DNA of 64,000 bases from Neckera pumila. Its lineage: Eukaryota > Streptophyta > Bryopsida > Hypnales > Neckeraceae. The notes under the pieces are model-generated. The model did not search any database, had not been told where the DNA came from, and worked only from the letters and a program-made list of their open reading frames with translations. Positions 46,449 to 56,913 of this stretch are shown piece after piece. Location: contig OZ018410.1 of the NCBI GenBank assembly GCA_963969595.1, forward strand, positions 23,670,913 to 23,734,912, written 5' to 3'. Every line of letters starts with the position of its first letter. Position 1 is the stretch's first letter. Made by a program: the position numbers and the translations under genes.

Positions 46449-47545
46449 TTAACCTCCAAAGGACCAAAGTTCTCTTGGGGGACAATTGGGATTTTGGGCT
46501 AGCTCGTGTGACCTCAATTTTTTGACATGATTTTACAAAAACTTCTTTTGAAGATAGTACTCCGTATATCACATTAGTTTTTTGAAAAGAAATTTTTTTA
46601 TTTCATTTGGAGCCTGGGAGCAAAAGTTTTGCCGCCGCTAAGTCCAAAAAGCAGTTTGCCATGCTAAACAAAATATACGCAAAAAAATTGAAATTTGAAA
46701 TTTGAAATTTTATTCTCAAAGATTATATTTTTATCTACATTGGAAGCTTTAATTCATTCTATTTGGACTAGTAATGGAAAAACTATAAACAATCTTGTTT
46801 TTTGGGCAATCTAAGCATCTTTATCAAAAAAATACTTATAGAATTCATTTTTTAATGCAATTTTCAAAACATTTCAAATTTTTTTTAGAGGGTTAAGATT
46901 GTTTGCAAGAACAATCTAACCATTGGAATTATGATGTTTCAATTCATTAGAGGGGATTTGGGGGCCTTAAAGGGCTCCAAGTTCCCCTGCATTCTTAAAC
47001 TGTGGGAATGCAACTGCAATAGCTGGCTCATGTAGCACAACAACTACCACATCATTTTTGAAGATTTTTTTTGACTTAAAATGATATCTTAATAAATATT
47101 TTCTGATAGTCCATACCGTTGTTCAAAGAATCAGGCCAATTTGGGAAACAGGCCTAAGACGACCTTCCAAGGCTCCCAAATCCCCTCTAATGTTCAATCC
47201 TAGAGCTATTAACAATTTAGTGTTTTGTTCAATTGCGGACCTACTTCAACTTAACAACTTTTTATTGAATGAAAATCCAAGTATGATTTTTCTATAAAAA
47301 AAATTTATAGTTTGCAACTCGTATTTTCAACATAAAAATTTCTAAATTCAAAGACCGTAGTTCAAAAAAATTCCACAAATGGCGGCCAAAGTCATCTGAA
47401 ATTCCACAATTAATTGACCAATGGTGCTCCTCAAAAATGTCCAAAAACTTTTACTTTTCAATATTTCAAAACTACACTTTGAAAAGGGCTCCAAAATCCA
47501 TAAGGCTAGATATGCACCAAATTCTATATATAGCACAAATTATTT
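46449..47545 (-). mobile_element. Family A element, copy A8 (inverted), split by B3
   Basis: It starts TTAACCTCCAAAGGACC with 'gttctcttgggggacaattg', the mirror image of A1's right end. It is collinear with A3 ('cattggaattatgatgtttc' against 'cattggaattattgtgtttc'). After about 500 bp it is interrupted by B3 (46945-47192) and resumes with 'ctagagctattaacaatttag', matching A3's 'ttagaactattaaagattta'. The far end is diverged and merges with B4, so the right boundary is approximate and no terminal TTAA can be placed. Confidence 0.65.
46945..47192 (+). mobile_element. Family B MITE, copy B3, nested in A8
   Basis: A 248 bp unit with ends CATTAGAGGGGATTTGG and CCAAATCCCCTCTAATG, the best-preserved family B termini in the window. 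It is flanked by TTCAATT on the left and TTCAATC on the right, a 6/7 direct repeat that may be its target duplication. The insertion point is fixed by comparison with the uninterrupted copy A3. No coding capacity. Confidence 0.8.
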
Positions 47546-47550
47546 TTTAA

Positions 47551-47809
47551 CATTAGATGTTATTTGGGGATAGTAAAGGGTTGTTTCAAGCCCGTTCCCC
47601 AATTTGTTCCTGATGCAGGGAAGGAACGTCGGGTTGTTGTCAGAACCCTAATTACCAAAAAAATAAAAAATAAAAAATTGCTTATGAAATAAATAAAAAA
47701 AGTAAATAAAAAAGTGATGTCACACTGCTGCGCTACTGTGGCGCAGCGCAGTGCGTTCCCAACAGTTGGGAACTTGTAGCTTTTGGGGAGGGTCAAATCC
47801 CCTCTAATG
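47551..47809 (-). mobile_element. Family B MITE, copy B4
   Basis: A 259 bp unit with ends CATTAGATGTTATTTGGGG and ...AATCCCCTCTAATG. The body has 'aagcccgttccccaatttg' and a central palindrome 'ctgcgctactgtggcgcag'. It is opposite in orientation to B3. It abuts the degraded end of A8. Confidence 0.72.
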
Positions 47810-48039
47810 AGTGTTATTTTTAGGCTTAATATGGAACATTTTGTTCAACATGAAGATCATTTTGGGATGGAGGTAGTAAAAAAATTTAAAAGCTAAGTAA
47901 ATATTATCCAACATGGCAATCTCTCGGCCTCATCAGACTATAGATGTGATAGAGTTCCCAAAGTTCCTATAGTCAAGGAACTCGTGGTATTCCAAAAGGC
48001 CTAAAAAATCTTCTAATGTGATTTTCCATAAAGTCATCT
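47810..48039. other. Spacer with a lone Stowaway-like end
   Basis: The words 'atcattttgggatggaggta' at about 47851-47876 resemble one end of the Stowaway element at 14806-15342, but no partner end was found. The rest is without a feature. Confidence 0.4.
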
Positions 48040-48430
48040 CTTTCAATTTGTAAAACTCTGAAATTTCTTGGGTAGCCTCTAAAAAGGTTCCAGATACTAA
48101 GTATTGCCTACAAAGTTATGACTCCGACCTTACAAAACTGGAGGTCCATAAAGCGATCATCTAAGCGCTGAACCTGCATTTTGGGGAGGTGAAACATCTT
48201 GAAATATTTTGGAGTAAGTCTTCCTTGAAAGACAAGAAGAAATGGCATGTGGCCCAAGTCGTTTCATAGTTTTTGGCGCTTTGTGGAATTAGTTATGAAA
48301 TTTTGAAGTTGAAATGCCACAAGGCTCTAAAAGCAACCACCTCCTAGAATGTACATTGTTTGTGCATTTTGGTTAATTGAAGAAAACAAAATGTACCTCT
48401 GTATCATGTTTGGTTCAAAATGCCCGAATT
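48040..48430. repeat. Dispersed repeat family C, copy 2
   Basis: It matches family C copies at 14300-15480 and 57365-58030. Landmarks are 'gaggtccataaagcgatcat' style text near 48150, 'cttgaaatattttggagtaa' near 48200, 'gtcgtttcatagtttttgg', 'tttgtggaattagttatgaa' near 48290, and 'aaaacaaaatgtacctctgt' near 48383. It lacks the first part of copy 1. Class unknown. Confidence 0.55.
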
Positions 48431-48526
48431 GTTTTCGAGTCTCCTACCTTACAAAACTTTTTTTGAATGAGATGCCTTGAGATACTATGCCTTGGCCGTA
48501 ATTGGAGGACATTAAATCCCTCCCAT

Positions 48527-48754
48527 GAAGTGGGACCAACAAGTTTGATTGCCTTGTGGGAAAACTCAATTTTTTTTAATTTGCAACATATGATAAAATT
48601 TGCAAATTCTGAAATAGTATTTGCAATCAGAGACCCTAAATTAGCTACCGTAGGAGAAGTCAAGAATATATCCTAATCACTCCACAAATTAGGGCGTTTT
48701 CTTTTTTACTTTTACCTCAAAAAACACAAAATTCACCTTGTTGGCCCCACTTTG
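48527..48754. mobile_element. Family E MITE, copy E1 (diverged)
   Basis: The ends GAAGTGGGACCAACAAG and its complement (cttgttggccccacttt) form inverted repeats of about 17 bp. The body shares 'tttgcaacatatgataaaat', 'tttgcaatcagagaccctaa' and 'attagct' with E2 and E3. The ends are different from E2/E3 and the boundaries may extend outward by 10-15 bp. No coding capacity. Confidence 0.55.
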
Positions 48755-48764
48755 TAAGACAGAT

Positions 48765-49693
48765 TTAACCCTTAAAGTCCCAAGGCATTTTTCTGTCAGG
48801 AACAACTCAAAACTGCTAGTTCTGCTGCGTTCATCTAAGAAAAGAGAAAAAATAGTTTTTTTAGAATCTAACCATTGGATCTTGTACTTAACTCATCTCA
48901 GATCATGTGGTAAAACTTTCATAAAGCTTGATTGTACAAATTAGAAGATATTAGCATTCAAAGTTGGAAAATTTTGATTTTTTGAACACTAACTTGCAAT
49001 TTCAAATGACTTTGACCGCCATTTGTAAAAAAAAGTTGCACTACAGAATTTGAATTTAGTTTTTTAAATGTTGAATAATTGAGTTGAAAATCTAGAAAAA
49101 AAAATTCCAAAAAAACACACTTGGTTTTCATACTTTAAAAAATTGTTAAGTAGAAGTAGGTCCAAGATTGAAAGAAAAAACAAATCATCAATAGCTCTAA
49201 GATGGGATTAAAATACAACAATCCCAGTTCTAAGATTTTTTTAGCAAACAAACTTAGCCTTGTTAAACAATACTTTTTGAAAAATTGTGAAAACTACATT
49301 CAGAAATGACTCCTATAAGTTATTTTTTCAAGAAGATGCTCTAACTGCCCAAAGAATAAGATTGTCCATAACTTTCACATAACAAATCCAAATGGAATGA
49401 ACCAAAGCTTCCCATATATATAAAATTACAATCTATGAGAAAAAAAAAATTTAATTTAAAAAAAAAAATTGTGTGAGAAGATTTTTGCCCGCCGCACCCA
49501 AAAAGAAGGACCTTTTGTGCCCTAACTTTTGCTCCTGGGCACCGATTGAAATAAAAATTATGTTTCCGTAAAGCTTATGTGTTTTTCTATCTGTACAAAA
49601 AGTTTCAAAAAATCATGATGACTATTGAAGCCGTAGTAGCTTGCCCGAAATCAATTTTGTCCCCCGAGGGGACAATGGGACTTTAGGGGTTAA
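48765..49693 (+). mobile_element. Family A TTAA-flanked element, copy A9
   Basis: A 929 bp unit, the same length as A2, from TTAACCCTTAAAGTCCCAAG to GGGACTTTAGGGGTTAA. Internal words are 'atcatgtggtaaaactttca', 'aattgttaagtagaagtagg', 'ttcagaaatgactcctataa' and 'cccccgaggggacaatggga'. It starts immediately after E1. Non-autonomous. Confidence 0.74.
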
Positions 49694-49869
49694 CGTCCTA
49701 TGTTGTAATCAAGCATGATCAAATGATGTGTGTTGGTCATGTTCTTTTGAGGTTTTTAGTACAGCCTATAGCTTTTGTTGCAGTAAGGTAGAAATACTTA
49801 TTTCCAATAGCCCTCCACGTTGGTTATATAGGGTGACCTAGTGTTGACATGCTTAGATGCACAATAGGT

Positions 49870-50050
49870 ATCTACAACAAAAATCTTAAGAAATTTATAA
49901 CTAATTCAAAAATGCTTCAAAAAATATGAAACTACTTGTGTTATTTGTGTTACATCCATTTCTCTTTCTCTGAAGAATGAGTGAAAAATCATGCAAACCT
50001 ACAAAAAAGGTGGATCAGACCTTAAATGGTTGCTTTTAGAACCTTATAGA
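49870..50050. repeat. Dispersed repeat family D, copy 2
   Basis: It pairs with 6390-6600 as described there ('aaaaatgcttcaaaaaatat', 'gaaactacttgtgttatttg', 'tacaaaaaaggtggatcaga'). Similarity ends at about 50045, near 'gcttttagaac'. Confidence 0.5.
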
Positions 50051-50560
50051 ACTGTAGACGGAGTCCGTGCAAATCAATTGAGTTTGGACTGTTTGGTGTG
50101 TACTGTATGGACTGTCTAGAAGTGTGCAAAGTTGGTGCTTGGTTAGGAGAATTGAGGTTGGTCCATAACCATTTACATTCAAAAAATTGTTGCTTTGGCA
50201 AGTACAGTAACCATTTTGTTTTCAAAGGCTTTGACCGATTGAAAATGGTCATTGTACAGGTATATAAACTCAATACATGATATCAGGGTACAATATTTTG
50301 TAGAGACTTGAGGATCTGATAATTTTACTTAGGAAGAAAATTGAGCACATTTGAATGAAATAAATTTTCAAGACAATGAAGAAATTGGTAAACAAAAATT
50401 TAGCCAAAAGTTTTTGAGGCGCTTTTTTTATATTGTAAATATTTTTGGTAGTTGTGCATAGCTAATTGAAATTAGCATGCAATATTCAATAGATTATTGG
50501 CTGATAAAAGGATGTTGCCCTTGCACATTTTTTTTATTCAACATTGATTGTCCCCTCTTA
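50051..50560. other. 3' flank of the proline-rich protein gene
   Basis: No feature is recognised. For the minus-strand gene to the right this is downstream DNA and would hold its polyadenylation region. On the minus strand an AATAAA-like AATAAAAAA lies just past the stop codon (plus-strand tttttttatt near 50530). Confidence 0.4.
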
Positions 50561-51733
50561 CTAATTTAAGACATATTGACCTTGTTTGGCTGCAATACTA
50601 TTCAAAGATGCTGGATGAGAGCAAAATATTTTCAAATTGGCTATAGTGGTATTTGTCACGAAGCCTCCAAAGGATCCCAATGTATGATCAAGTGTAGCCT
50701 TAGGAGGTGTATGTTTACTCCAACCATTAAACAATATCGTGAACCACGTAATGGCAGTCGATACAACACCATCAATTGGAGTTTGAGCCACAACGATCCC
50801 CTTCACTGGAAAGCCATCTTTTCCGGACATTGTACAAAATGCTCCAATATTTGCATCAAGTTTACTATCAGTGAATTCGCTATTCCAACTCCAACTTCCA
50901 GGACCATTTTGGTTGCCTTGAATTGATGAAATGATCAAAGTGATGGGTTTCATGAGAGCTTGAATAAAGAGTTGAAGTGATAATTCAATTGATATTACTG
51001 ATTGCCATGTTACTTTCACTCCTGCTTCTGGCAACCACGATTGTGTAAAGTTGGAGAATGTAAATTGGATGCCTGTTGGAAAAAGTGGATTGCCTGGAGG
51101 TAAACCAAAGGGAGGTAATGGACTACTAACTCCTATAGGTGGAGGAGAAAGATTAAGCCATGGAAAATTAACAAATGGTGGTGGAGGAGAAGGATTATTC
51201 CATGGAAAAAATGGAGAATTTGGAGGGGGTGATGGGATACTCCATGGAAATGATGGATTGTTTGGAGGTGGAGATGATGGAAAATTCCGCGGTAAAGATG
51301 GAATGGTAGGAAGTGGATTTGTTACATTGGTCAGTGGAAAAGTCTGAGCAATTGGAGGTGGAGGAGATGGAGGAAGCCATGGGAAAGTAGGATTATTTTG
51401 GAGTGGAGGAGATGGATTATTCCATGGAAATGATTGACTATTTGGAGGTGGAGGTGATGGAATGCTCCATAGAAACAATGGAGGAGATGGAATAGTCCAT
51501 GGAAATGATGGACGAGGAGGTGGAGATTGAGGAAGGGAAATTGGTGGGAGTGAGAAGTTGAATTTTGGAATAGTGGGTTGACTGATAGGAGGAAGTATAT
51601 TAGGGAGACGAAGCCACGGATTGGCTACATTTGGAGGTGTTTGAAGAAGTAGTCTTGAGCTATCAACTTGCTTCAATAAGATGATCCACACAAAAGATAG
51701 GAGGATGAACCCCAGCCATTGTTGTTCACCCAT
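50561..51733 (-). CDS. Secreted proline-rich (extensin-like) protein, 390 aa
   Basis: A single-exon minus-strand gene. The frame opens upstream (to 51838), but the Met at 51731-51733 is preferred because it starts a typical signal peptide (about residues 1-25, core LGFILLSFVWIILL). Residues 32-220 are Pro-rich with imperfect repeats FPW(S/N)(I/N)PSPPP; SPPP and SPPPP occur about ten times, as in extensins and other cell-wall hydroxyproline-rich proteins, but extensin Tyr crosslinking motifs are absent. Residues 222-390 are a non-repetitive segment with two Cys (GAFCTMSG and KIFCSHPA), Trp-rich patches and sequons, which I do not recognise. The likely location is cell wall or apoplast, with the C-terminal part the folded portion. 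Codon use is AT-rich, matching its surroundings and unlike the kinase gene. Confidence 0.8.
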   Translation of the reverse strand: MGEQQWLGFILLSFVWIILLKQVDSSRLLLQTPPNVANPWLRLPNILPPISQPTIPKFNFSLPPISLPQSPPPRPSFPWTIPSPPLFLWSIPSPPPPNSQSFPWNNPSPPLQNNPTFPWLPPSPPPPIAQTFPLTNVTNPLPTIPSLPRNFPSSPPPNNPSFPWSIPSPPPNSPFFPWNNPSPPPPFVNFPWLNLSPPPIGVSSPLPPFGLPPGNPLFPTGIQFTFSNFTQSWLPEAGVKVTWQSVISIELSLQLFIQALMKPITLIISSIQGNQNGPGSWSWNSEFTDSKLDANIGAFCTMSGKDGFPVKGIVVAQTPIDGVVSTAITWFTILFNGWSKHTPPKATLDHTLGSFGGFVTNTTIANLKIFCSHPASLNSIAAKQGQYVLN

Positions 51734-54146
51734 TTTGAAAGCAATCTTTTCTTCAAAGGTCAATCCAACTTGTTTTTCTTGAATATTGATGGAAATAAGC
51801 AAAATTGATTGAACAATGTTGGACCTAGAGCACATCAATGATTATTAGTTTCTCACAAAAATGATTTAGTTGAAAAAAAGAAAAATAATTTCTTCAATTC
51901 AAAGGCCAACATAAGTGAGAAAAGAATCTCTTTGAGGGAAATTCTACTGTGTAGGCTTCATGAACTTAAATAGTAAGTGCTACCTTTCAAATTCCAACTA
52001 ACTTTTTGTTGCAAGTGTAATTGTCAATTTTTCTAGTGATAAAAATTGTAGATTTTTTTAATTCATATGTACGGTTTTGAAATGTTAAAGTAACCATTCC
52101 ATCTTCCAGTAGGCTTGCTTGAATTAACAACCAATGACATGAAAAGGAAAAGAATACCATTGAAGATAGTAAAAAAAATTTAGAATAAAAATTAAGTACA
52201 ATTAAAAACTATTATTATTCACTAATAATTGCTTCATCATATAAATTAAAAAAACATTAGGAATGAATAAAAAATAATTACAAAATACACGTTCAAAAAA
52301 ACAATGAGTAGTAGTGAGGCATGTTTCAAAAAAAATAATGAAATTTTTTGTTACTTTAGAATCATTGAAGAATATAAAATTTAGATAACAAGAGTCCCCA
52401 TGACTTGAGCATTACAATATTGAAGACCTAAACTAAAGAGTAGAACACATTGGGTAAAAAGCATCTATGCAAAATTTTGACAACAATGATTTGAGCTAAA
52501 ATGGTGTTTCTATGTACTCTAAGTTCAAGATAAACATGATGTGCTATAACAGGACTTGGTCCATTGTAATTTATATTTATTTTATATATATAAAATAAGT
52601 GACATTTATAGTTGCAAGTGATCAAAAAGCTCCCTAGTAAAATTTTAGACAATGGGAACAAATCAAGAAGAAACTGTACACTATTGCAATATCTAAGTGG
52701 CAATTTCAAACATTTATTAATAAAGTTAATCCTTAATAACCTTTCCTTATAACTATATCTAATATCTATGACCTAATATTTGGCGCAATAAATTTTTTTT
52801 ATTATCCAAATATTCAACCTCTAAAGAGCCAAAGGGACACCTTAGGTTTTTTTAAGAATTTGAGCAAGCATTGTTGACTTTAAAATTTTGAATTTTTGCA
52901 AAAAATATTTTGAATGGATGCTAGTTATCCTAATTTATATATGAAGCTTTGTTTAAGTTCATTCTAATAAATAATGCAAAAGGTAGAAGTTTTTTCAATT
53001 CCATGTCAATTTGGATACCTGAAAGTATATATTAAAGGGATTGAATAATTTAATCTAATTGTATAGATTGAGAACTGCTCAAAAACATTTCAATCATTCA
53101 AGTCCAAATAAGGAGGTGAATATTATAAGGAGTTTTATATCATTGGCAATAGAGGTAGAAAAAACATATAAAGTCATGTTTTGAACTCAATTTTAGAAAA
53201 TTTCAAAGAAAAACTACAATGAAAGATATCAACTATCTTATCATTAGGATTAATAATTTTCAACCTCTTGTAAGAGACATTAATAGTTTCCTTTTTTCTT
53301 TCATTCAATACAACCTTCCACTTTAATATTTTTCCACAGATGAATACAAAAAAAAGAATTGTTTAATTTTTTTGGAGATATTTCCTATCTATTTTCTAAT
53401 ACATTGACTAAAACACGCAAGTTATGGGATATATGTTTGTTTATTTTGAAATGTTCACCATTTGGAAGGGCTAGAAAAAGTTAGGCATTTGAACAAAAAT
53501 TTATACATTTTGAAGGTGAGGCACATTGAACTTGCAATCAATGGAAATATTCAATATAAATTTTTGGAAGAATGTACTTGATCAAGTTAACAAAGGATCC
53601 TACTGTTGAAATTGTTAAAACAATAAATTTTGATGAAGATTTTAGCCTTGGTTTAAAGATGAGTATTTTGAAGCAATTTTGGGCCTCTTAACATGAAAGA
53701 ACTTTACAAGTTAAAAACAACCATCATACAAACAAGAACTTCATTCATCAGTTAAAATGACCACTTTCGGACGTACAGTGGAGTATGCAAAGAATGCCCT
53801 TGCTCTTAAAAAAAAATCCTTCTACACATGAATATACATATTAGTTTTCACTAATAATACCAACAATAAACATTTCAAAGTGAGGATGCTTGAGGAGTCA
53901 CCCCTACCCGGGCATTCCAACTTCAAAAATTCTAAACTAATTCAATTCGGGTATGAGAAGAGATGGATAGAAGAAGAAGAAGAAGATACCTCCTGAAGTC
54001 CCAGTGCTCCACAAGAAAGATGAAGCAGGCATGACATTTATATGTATCGAGAGACTTCCGTTTCCTCGATTCAAGCTTCCTAACAAGCTCTCACCTACCC
54101 ATGAGAACAATCGAGTACTGTAGCAGGTTGTTCTCCGTCCAAGCTC
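51734..54146. other. AT-rich DNA upstream of the proline-rich protein gene
   Basis: The promoter of the minus-strand gene should lie at the left of this interval; a TATTTAAG word on the minus strand near 51965-51972 is a possible TATA-like element, with weak support. From about 52808 a diverged family A-like end (aacctctaaagagccaaagg) is followed by loosely matching text for some 300 bp, a probable relic. No other gene is recognised. Confidence 0.4.
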
Positions 54147-54638
54147 TTGTACTTCAGGCAGCTCTACTCGCATTTTTGTAATGAAAGTTACCGTTTCCCT
54201 TCCCTTCCCCACTCCCCCAAACGGGCTTCGTCCAGGCCTTTCGATCAGGGCTGCATTGTACTCGTTCCTTTTGCAGTCGGATTCAGTCACCTTCTTGGGG
54301 TGTCCGATACATTGTTTTCAATGAAAAGAGGAAGGTTAGGTTATCGTGCGACCATACCTGCATGTTCTCTCCTGTTTTCTCCGGTATGGTATCGACTGGG
54401 GAGAATTGAACATATATGGCAGGGTTGCTCAATAATGTTATTAGCTAGACGACCCCAACTCCAATGCTTTGTCGATCTTGCGAAGTTTGAACGCAAAAAC
54501 AGTCAGCCAGGGCGGCATTCACACTACACCCACTGCGGGCATTACCGGCAACTAACAACTGTCGTGGCCTTTGAATGTCCTGTCCTGTACATTCCAGTCG
54601 ATGATGATCCTGTTTGTCGTTCACCTGCCCCAAATTGA
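54147..54638 (+). CDS. Open frame of unknown significance, up to 163 codons
   Basis: The longest frame in a GC-richer island. I recognise no domain, signal peptide or repeat in it. It overlaps open frames on the opposite strand (53937-54290 and 54445-54723), none of which looks like a protein either. The island contains MITEs and repeated fragments, so this may be non-coding. It is listed only because its length is somewhat unusual for the window. Confidence 0.15.
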   Translation: MYFRQLYSHFCNESYRFPSLPHSPKRASSRPFDQGCIVLVPFAVGFSHLLGVSDTLFSMKRGRLGYRATIPACSLLFSPVWYRLGRIEHIWQGCSIMLLARRPQLQCFVDLAKFERKNSQPGRHSHYTHCGHYRQLTTVVAFECPVLYIPVDDDPVCRSPAPN

Positions 54639-55922
54639 TCCCTACGACAGACAGCCGAAAGGCCCGGAAGTACTTTTTTTTTTTTTCTTTTTTTGAACAA
54701 ATGAAACGGGATTTCATTGCCAAGGAAGATTACAAAGCCACCAGCCACAACCCGGAAGTACTTTTGGAGAGTGTGAGAGTATGCCTGGACTCCCATTGTG
54801 CGCTTTGGGCTTGGATCTTCGCACGTACCATGCACTAAACCCAACGGCCAGAAATCCGCTGCACAAGTTCAGGCTCGCAGTGGGGTAGTTGACTGGTATG
54901 AGTTAGGGGAGCATTTTCTGACGCGGGACGAGCCAGGACATGTCCCACAATTTCCACTGAAGCAGGCTTTCCACCAGCGCAAATGGATACGTAAGCAAGC
55001 AAGCCGGGTGTCTGGATAAGTTTGGGGAAGGAGAGAAAGGGACGGAGAGGCAAGAACCCCCGGCCTTGTCTCCATAATCTCGCGCAACCTTCACGCGCAT
55101 TCTCAGCTTTTGTTGCACAAAAAGGGGATATTTTCCTCTCATCCAACCTGAAGCTTGCTGGGGAGTGACTGGGTGTTGCAGTCAGGCTTTCTCTATGAAA
55201 AGAGCGAGGATTGCAATAATCAGTAGTAGCAACTGACCCCTCTTCTGAAAGGATGTGATTGTGCAAATGAAGAACAAAAGTTAAGCTTAGTTATTGGGTA
55301 AGAACTGTATTAACTTACTGCCACGAGATTATACAATGCTTGTCAGGTACTCATTTCAGTACTGTAAGTTAGGCTTTCTTTGCTTCAGTACGTACAGTAC
55401 TGTAGTTCACTCAGTCTTCTCTTTGGCCGCAGGAATTTGACCTTTGCTCTGTCCATTATCTTTCCCTTGGACTCAATTATCTCACAATCTTCATTGTGTA
55501 CTGGAAATCTCAGCTTTTGTCATAAAAAGCCTATAATAGCCCGAAGTTTATACCATGGTTTTGAAGCTTGGGACCAGGGGACTGGCCGGGTGTACGCAGC
55601 CAGACTTTTTTATTAATTTTTATTAATTTTTTTGAAACGAATGAAACAGAATTTCATTGCAAATGAAACTGAAAGTACAAACCTGCCAGCCACAGGTGGC
55701 GCGGCCAGAAGGCCAGACTTTTCTTTGAAGGAAGGGGATGCAATAAGGTAAGAATAAACCATTGAGTTACCGTAGGACAGGCAGGCAGTGGGCAGAAAGA
55801 CCAATCACAGACACCTACAGAAGGAACACATTAAAAGCCAGTTTTGCATCATCTCTTGACAGACTTTTTTTAATAAAGGAGATTTGGGCTACATTAGATT
55901 GAGGTAGACAGTGACAATCAAT
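54639..55922. other. GC-richer intergenic island with a repeated fragment pair
   Basis: Two related segments lie at about 54690-54750 and 55628-55700. Both have a T-run, then 'gaa(ca)aaatgaaac.g.attt' and 'catt..caa.ga...taca', then 'ccagccaca', in the same orientation. They look like copies of one dispersed repeat, perhaps a retroelement tail. No gene is recognised in the rest, although several frames of 70-140 codons are open on both strands at this GC level. Confidence 0.4.
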
Positions 55923-56195
55923 GGGTCGTGTCTGAAGTAGTGTTGGGAGCGTTTTGCAGAGGCCGTTTTGCCATCCCCGTTTTACCCCTGGGGAAAACGC
56001 AGAAACGTTTTATTTGCAACATATGAGTGTTTTTTCAAATTTTGAGTTCATATTTGCAAATCAGAGGCCCCAAATTAAGCTGGGAGAGGTGTTAACAATT
56101 GAACAAAGACGGCACAAACTAGAGGGTCTTTTTTTTACATTCACTCTAGTCTTTACCTCCGCAAAACACTCCCAATGCTACTTCAGACACAATCC
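55923..56195 (+). mobile_element. Mutator-like MITE, copy E2
   Basis: The ends are GGGTCGTGTCTGAAGTAG and CTACTTCAGACACAATCC, inverted repeats that extend about 35 bp ('tgttgggagcgttttgcaga' against the matching complement). It is flanked by a direct repeat AATCAAT on each side (55916-55922 and 56196-56202). The body is closely similar to E3 over its whole length. 273 bp, non-coding. Confidence 0.8.
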
Positions 56196-56207
56196 AATCA
56201 ATGTTAT

Positions 56208-56477
56208 GGTTGAGTCTAAAGTAGTGCAACGAGCCTCTTGCGGAGGTTATTTTGCCACCCCCGTATTATTCTTGGAGAAAACACATGAACGTTTTATTTG
56301 CAACACTTGATAAAATCTGCAAATTATGAGTTCATATTTGCAATCAGAGGCCCCAAATTAGCTAGGAGAGGTCTTAACAATTGAACAAAGTTGGCACAAA
56401 ATAGGGGGTCTTTTTTTTTGCATTTTCCCTGGGCTTTACCTCCACAAGAGGCTTGTTGCACTACTTTAGACTCGACC
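56208..56477 (+). mobile_element. Mutator-like MITE, copy E3
   Basis: The ends are GGTTGAGTCTAAAGTAGTGC and its complement, with nearly perfect inverted repeats for about 35 bp (one or two changes, e.g. caacgagcc against caacaagcc). A perfect 9 bp direct repeat CAATGTTAT flanks the element (56199-56207 and 56478-56486), the duplication length of Mutator-type elements. 270 bp. It lies only 12 bp from E2 in the same orientation and shares its body (ttttatttgcaaca, tttgcaatcagaggcccc, agctaggagaggt, ttgaacaaag). Confidence 0.85.
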
Positions 56478-56791
56478 CAATGTTATTGGATGGTGGTGAT
56501 GGAGTGATTAGTAGTTAAAACATGAACTTTTACCTTTTGAGCATAAATTCATTAGAAGAAAATACTTTATTTTTATTTTTTATACAAGTGTACTGAAGAA
56601 CACACTGCAAGGGTTCCGTCAAGTAGAAAGGTTGCTTTCAATTTAGATAAATACAACCTATCACTGCCAAGTATTGAACCCGCAACGACACCATTCGATT
56701 TGGGTACCTTTCCACCATCACCCGGTAGTTTAGAATCATCTCGGACTATAAGAAGTGACTTTTGAAGGCCTTCATATTGTGGTCTAAGAGC
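56478..56791. other. Intergenic DNA, possible SINE-like box
   Basis: On the minus strand, 'gcgggttcaatac' (about 56671-56683) resembles a tRNA B-box, and 'ggtacccaaatcg' about 30 nt upstream resembles a weak A-box. This could be the head of a tRNA-derived SINE. No tail, target duplication or second copy was found. A 107-codon minus frame (56573-56896) crosses the region without a motif. Confidence 0.25.
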
Positions 56792-56913
56792 AGTCCCACA
56801 ACAACACGGTGAAGCAATATTGTAAAGGTTCTGCACCACTGATCTTCTAATCTTCTGGAAGATCAATGGTGTAGAACCTTTACAGTGTTGCTTCACTGTG
56901 TTGTTGTGGGACT
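56792..56913. mobile_element. 122 bp hairpin MITE
   Basis: AGTCCCACAACAACACGGTG at the left is mirrored by 'cactgtgttgttgtgggact' at the right. The stem continues through 'aaaggttctgcaccactgat' against 'atcaatggtgtagaaccttt' to a small loop near 56850. A few mismatches remain in about 58 bp of stem. It is not similar to the other families here. No clear target duplication was fixed. Confidence 0.75.

Noticed and set aside
51051..51347. Glycine-rich 98-codon plus-strand frame
   Set aside because: It is the antisense shadow of the Pro-rich repeats of the minus-strand gene (CCN codons read backwards as GGN).
56640..56720. tRNA-derived SINE on the minus strand
   Set aside because: Only one fair B-box-like word and a weak A-box; no tail, target duplication or second copy. 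It is mentioned in the feature list only as a possibility.
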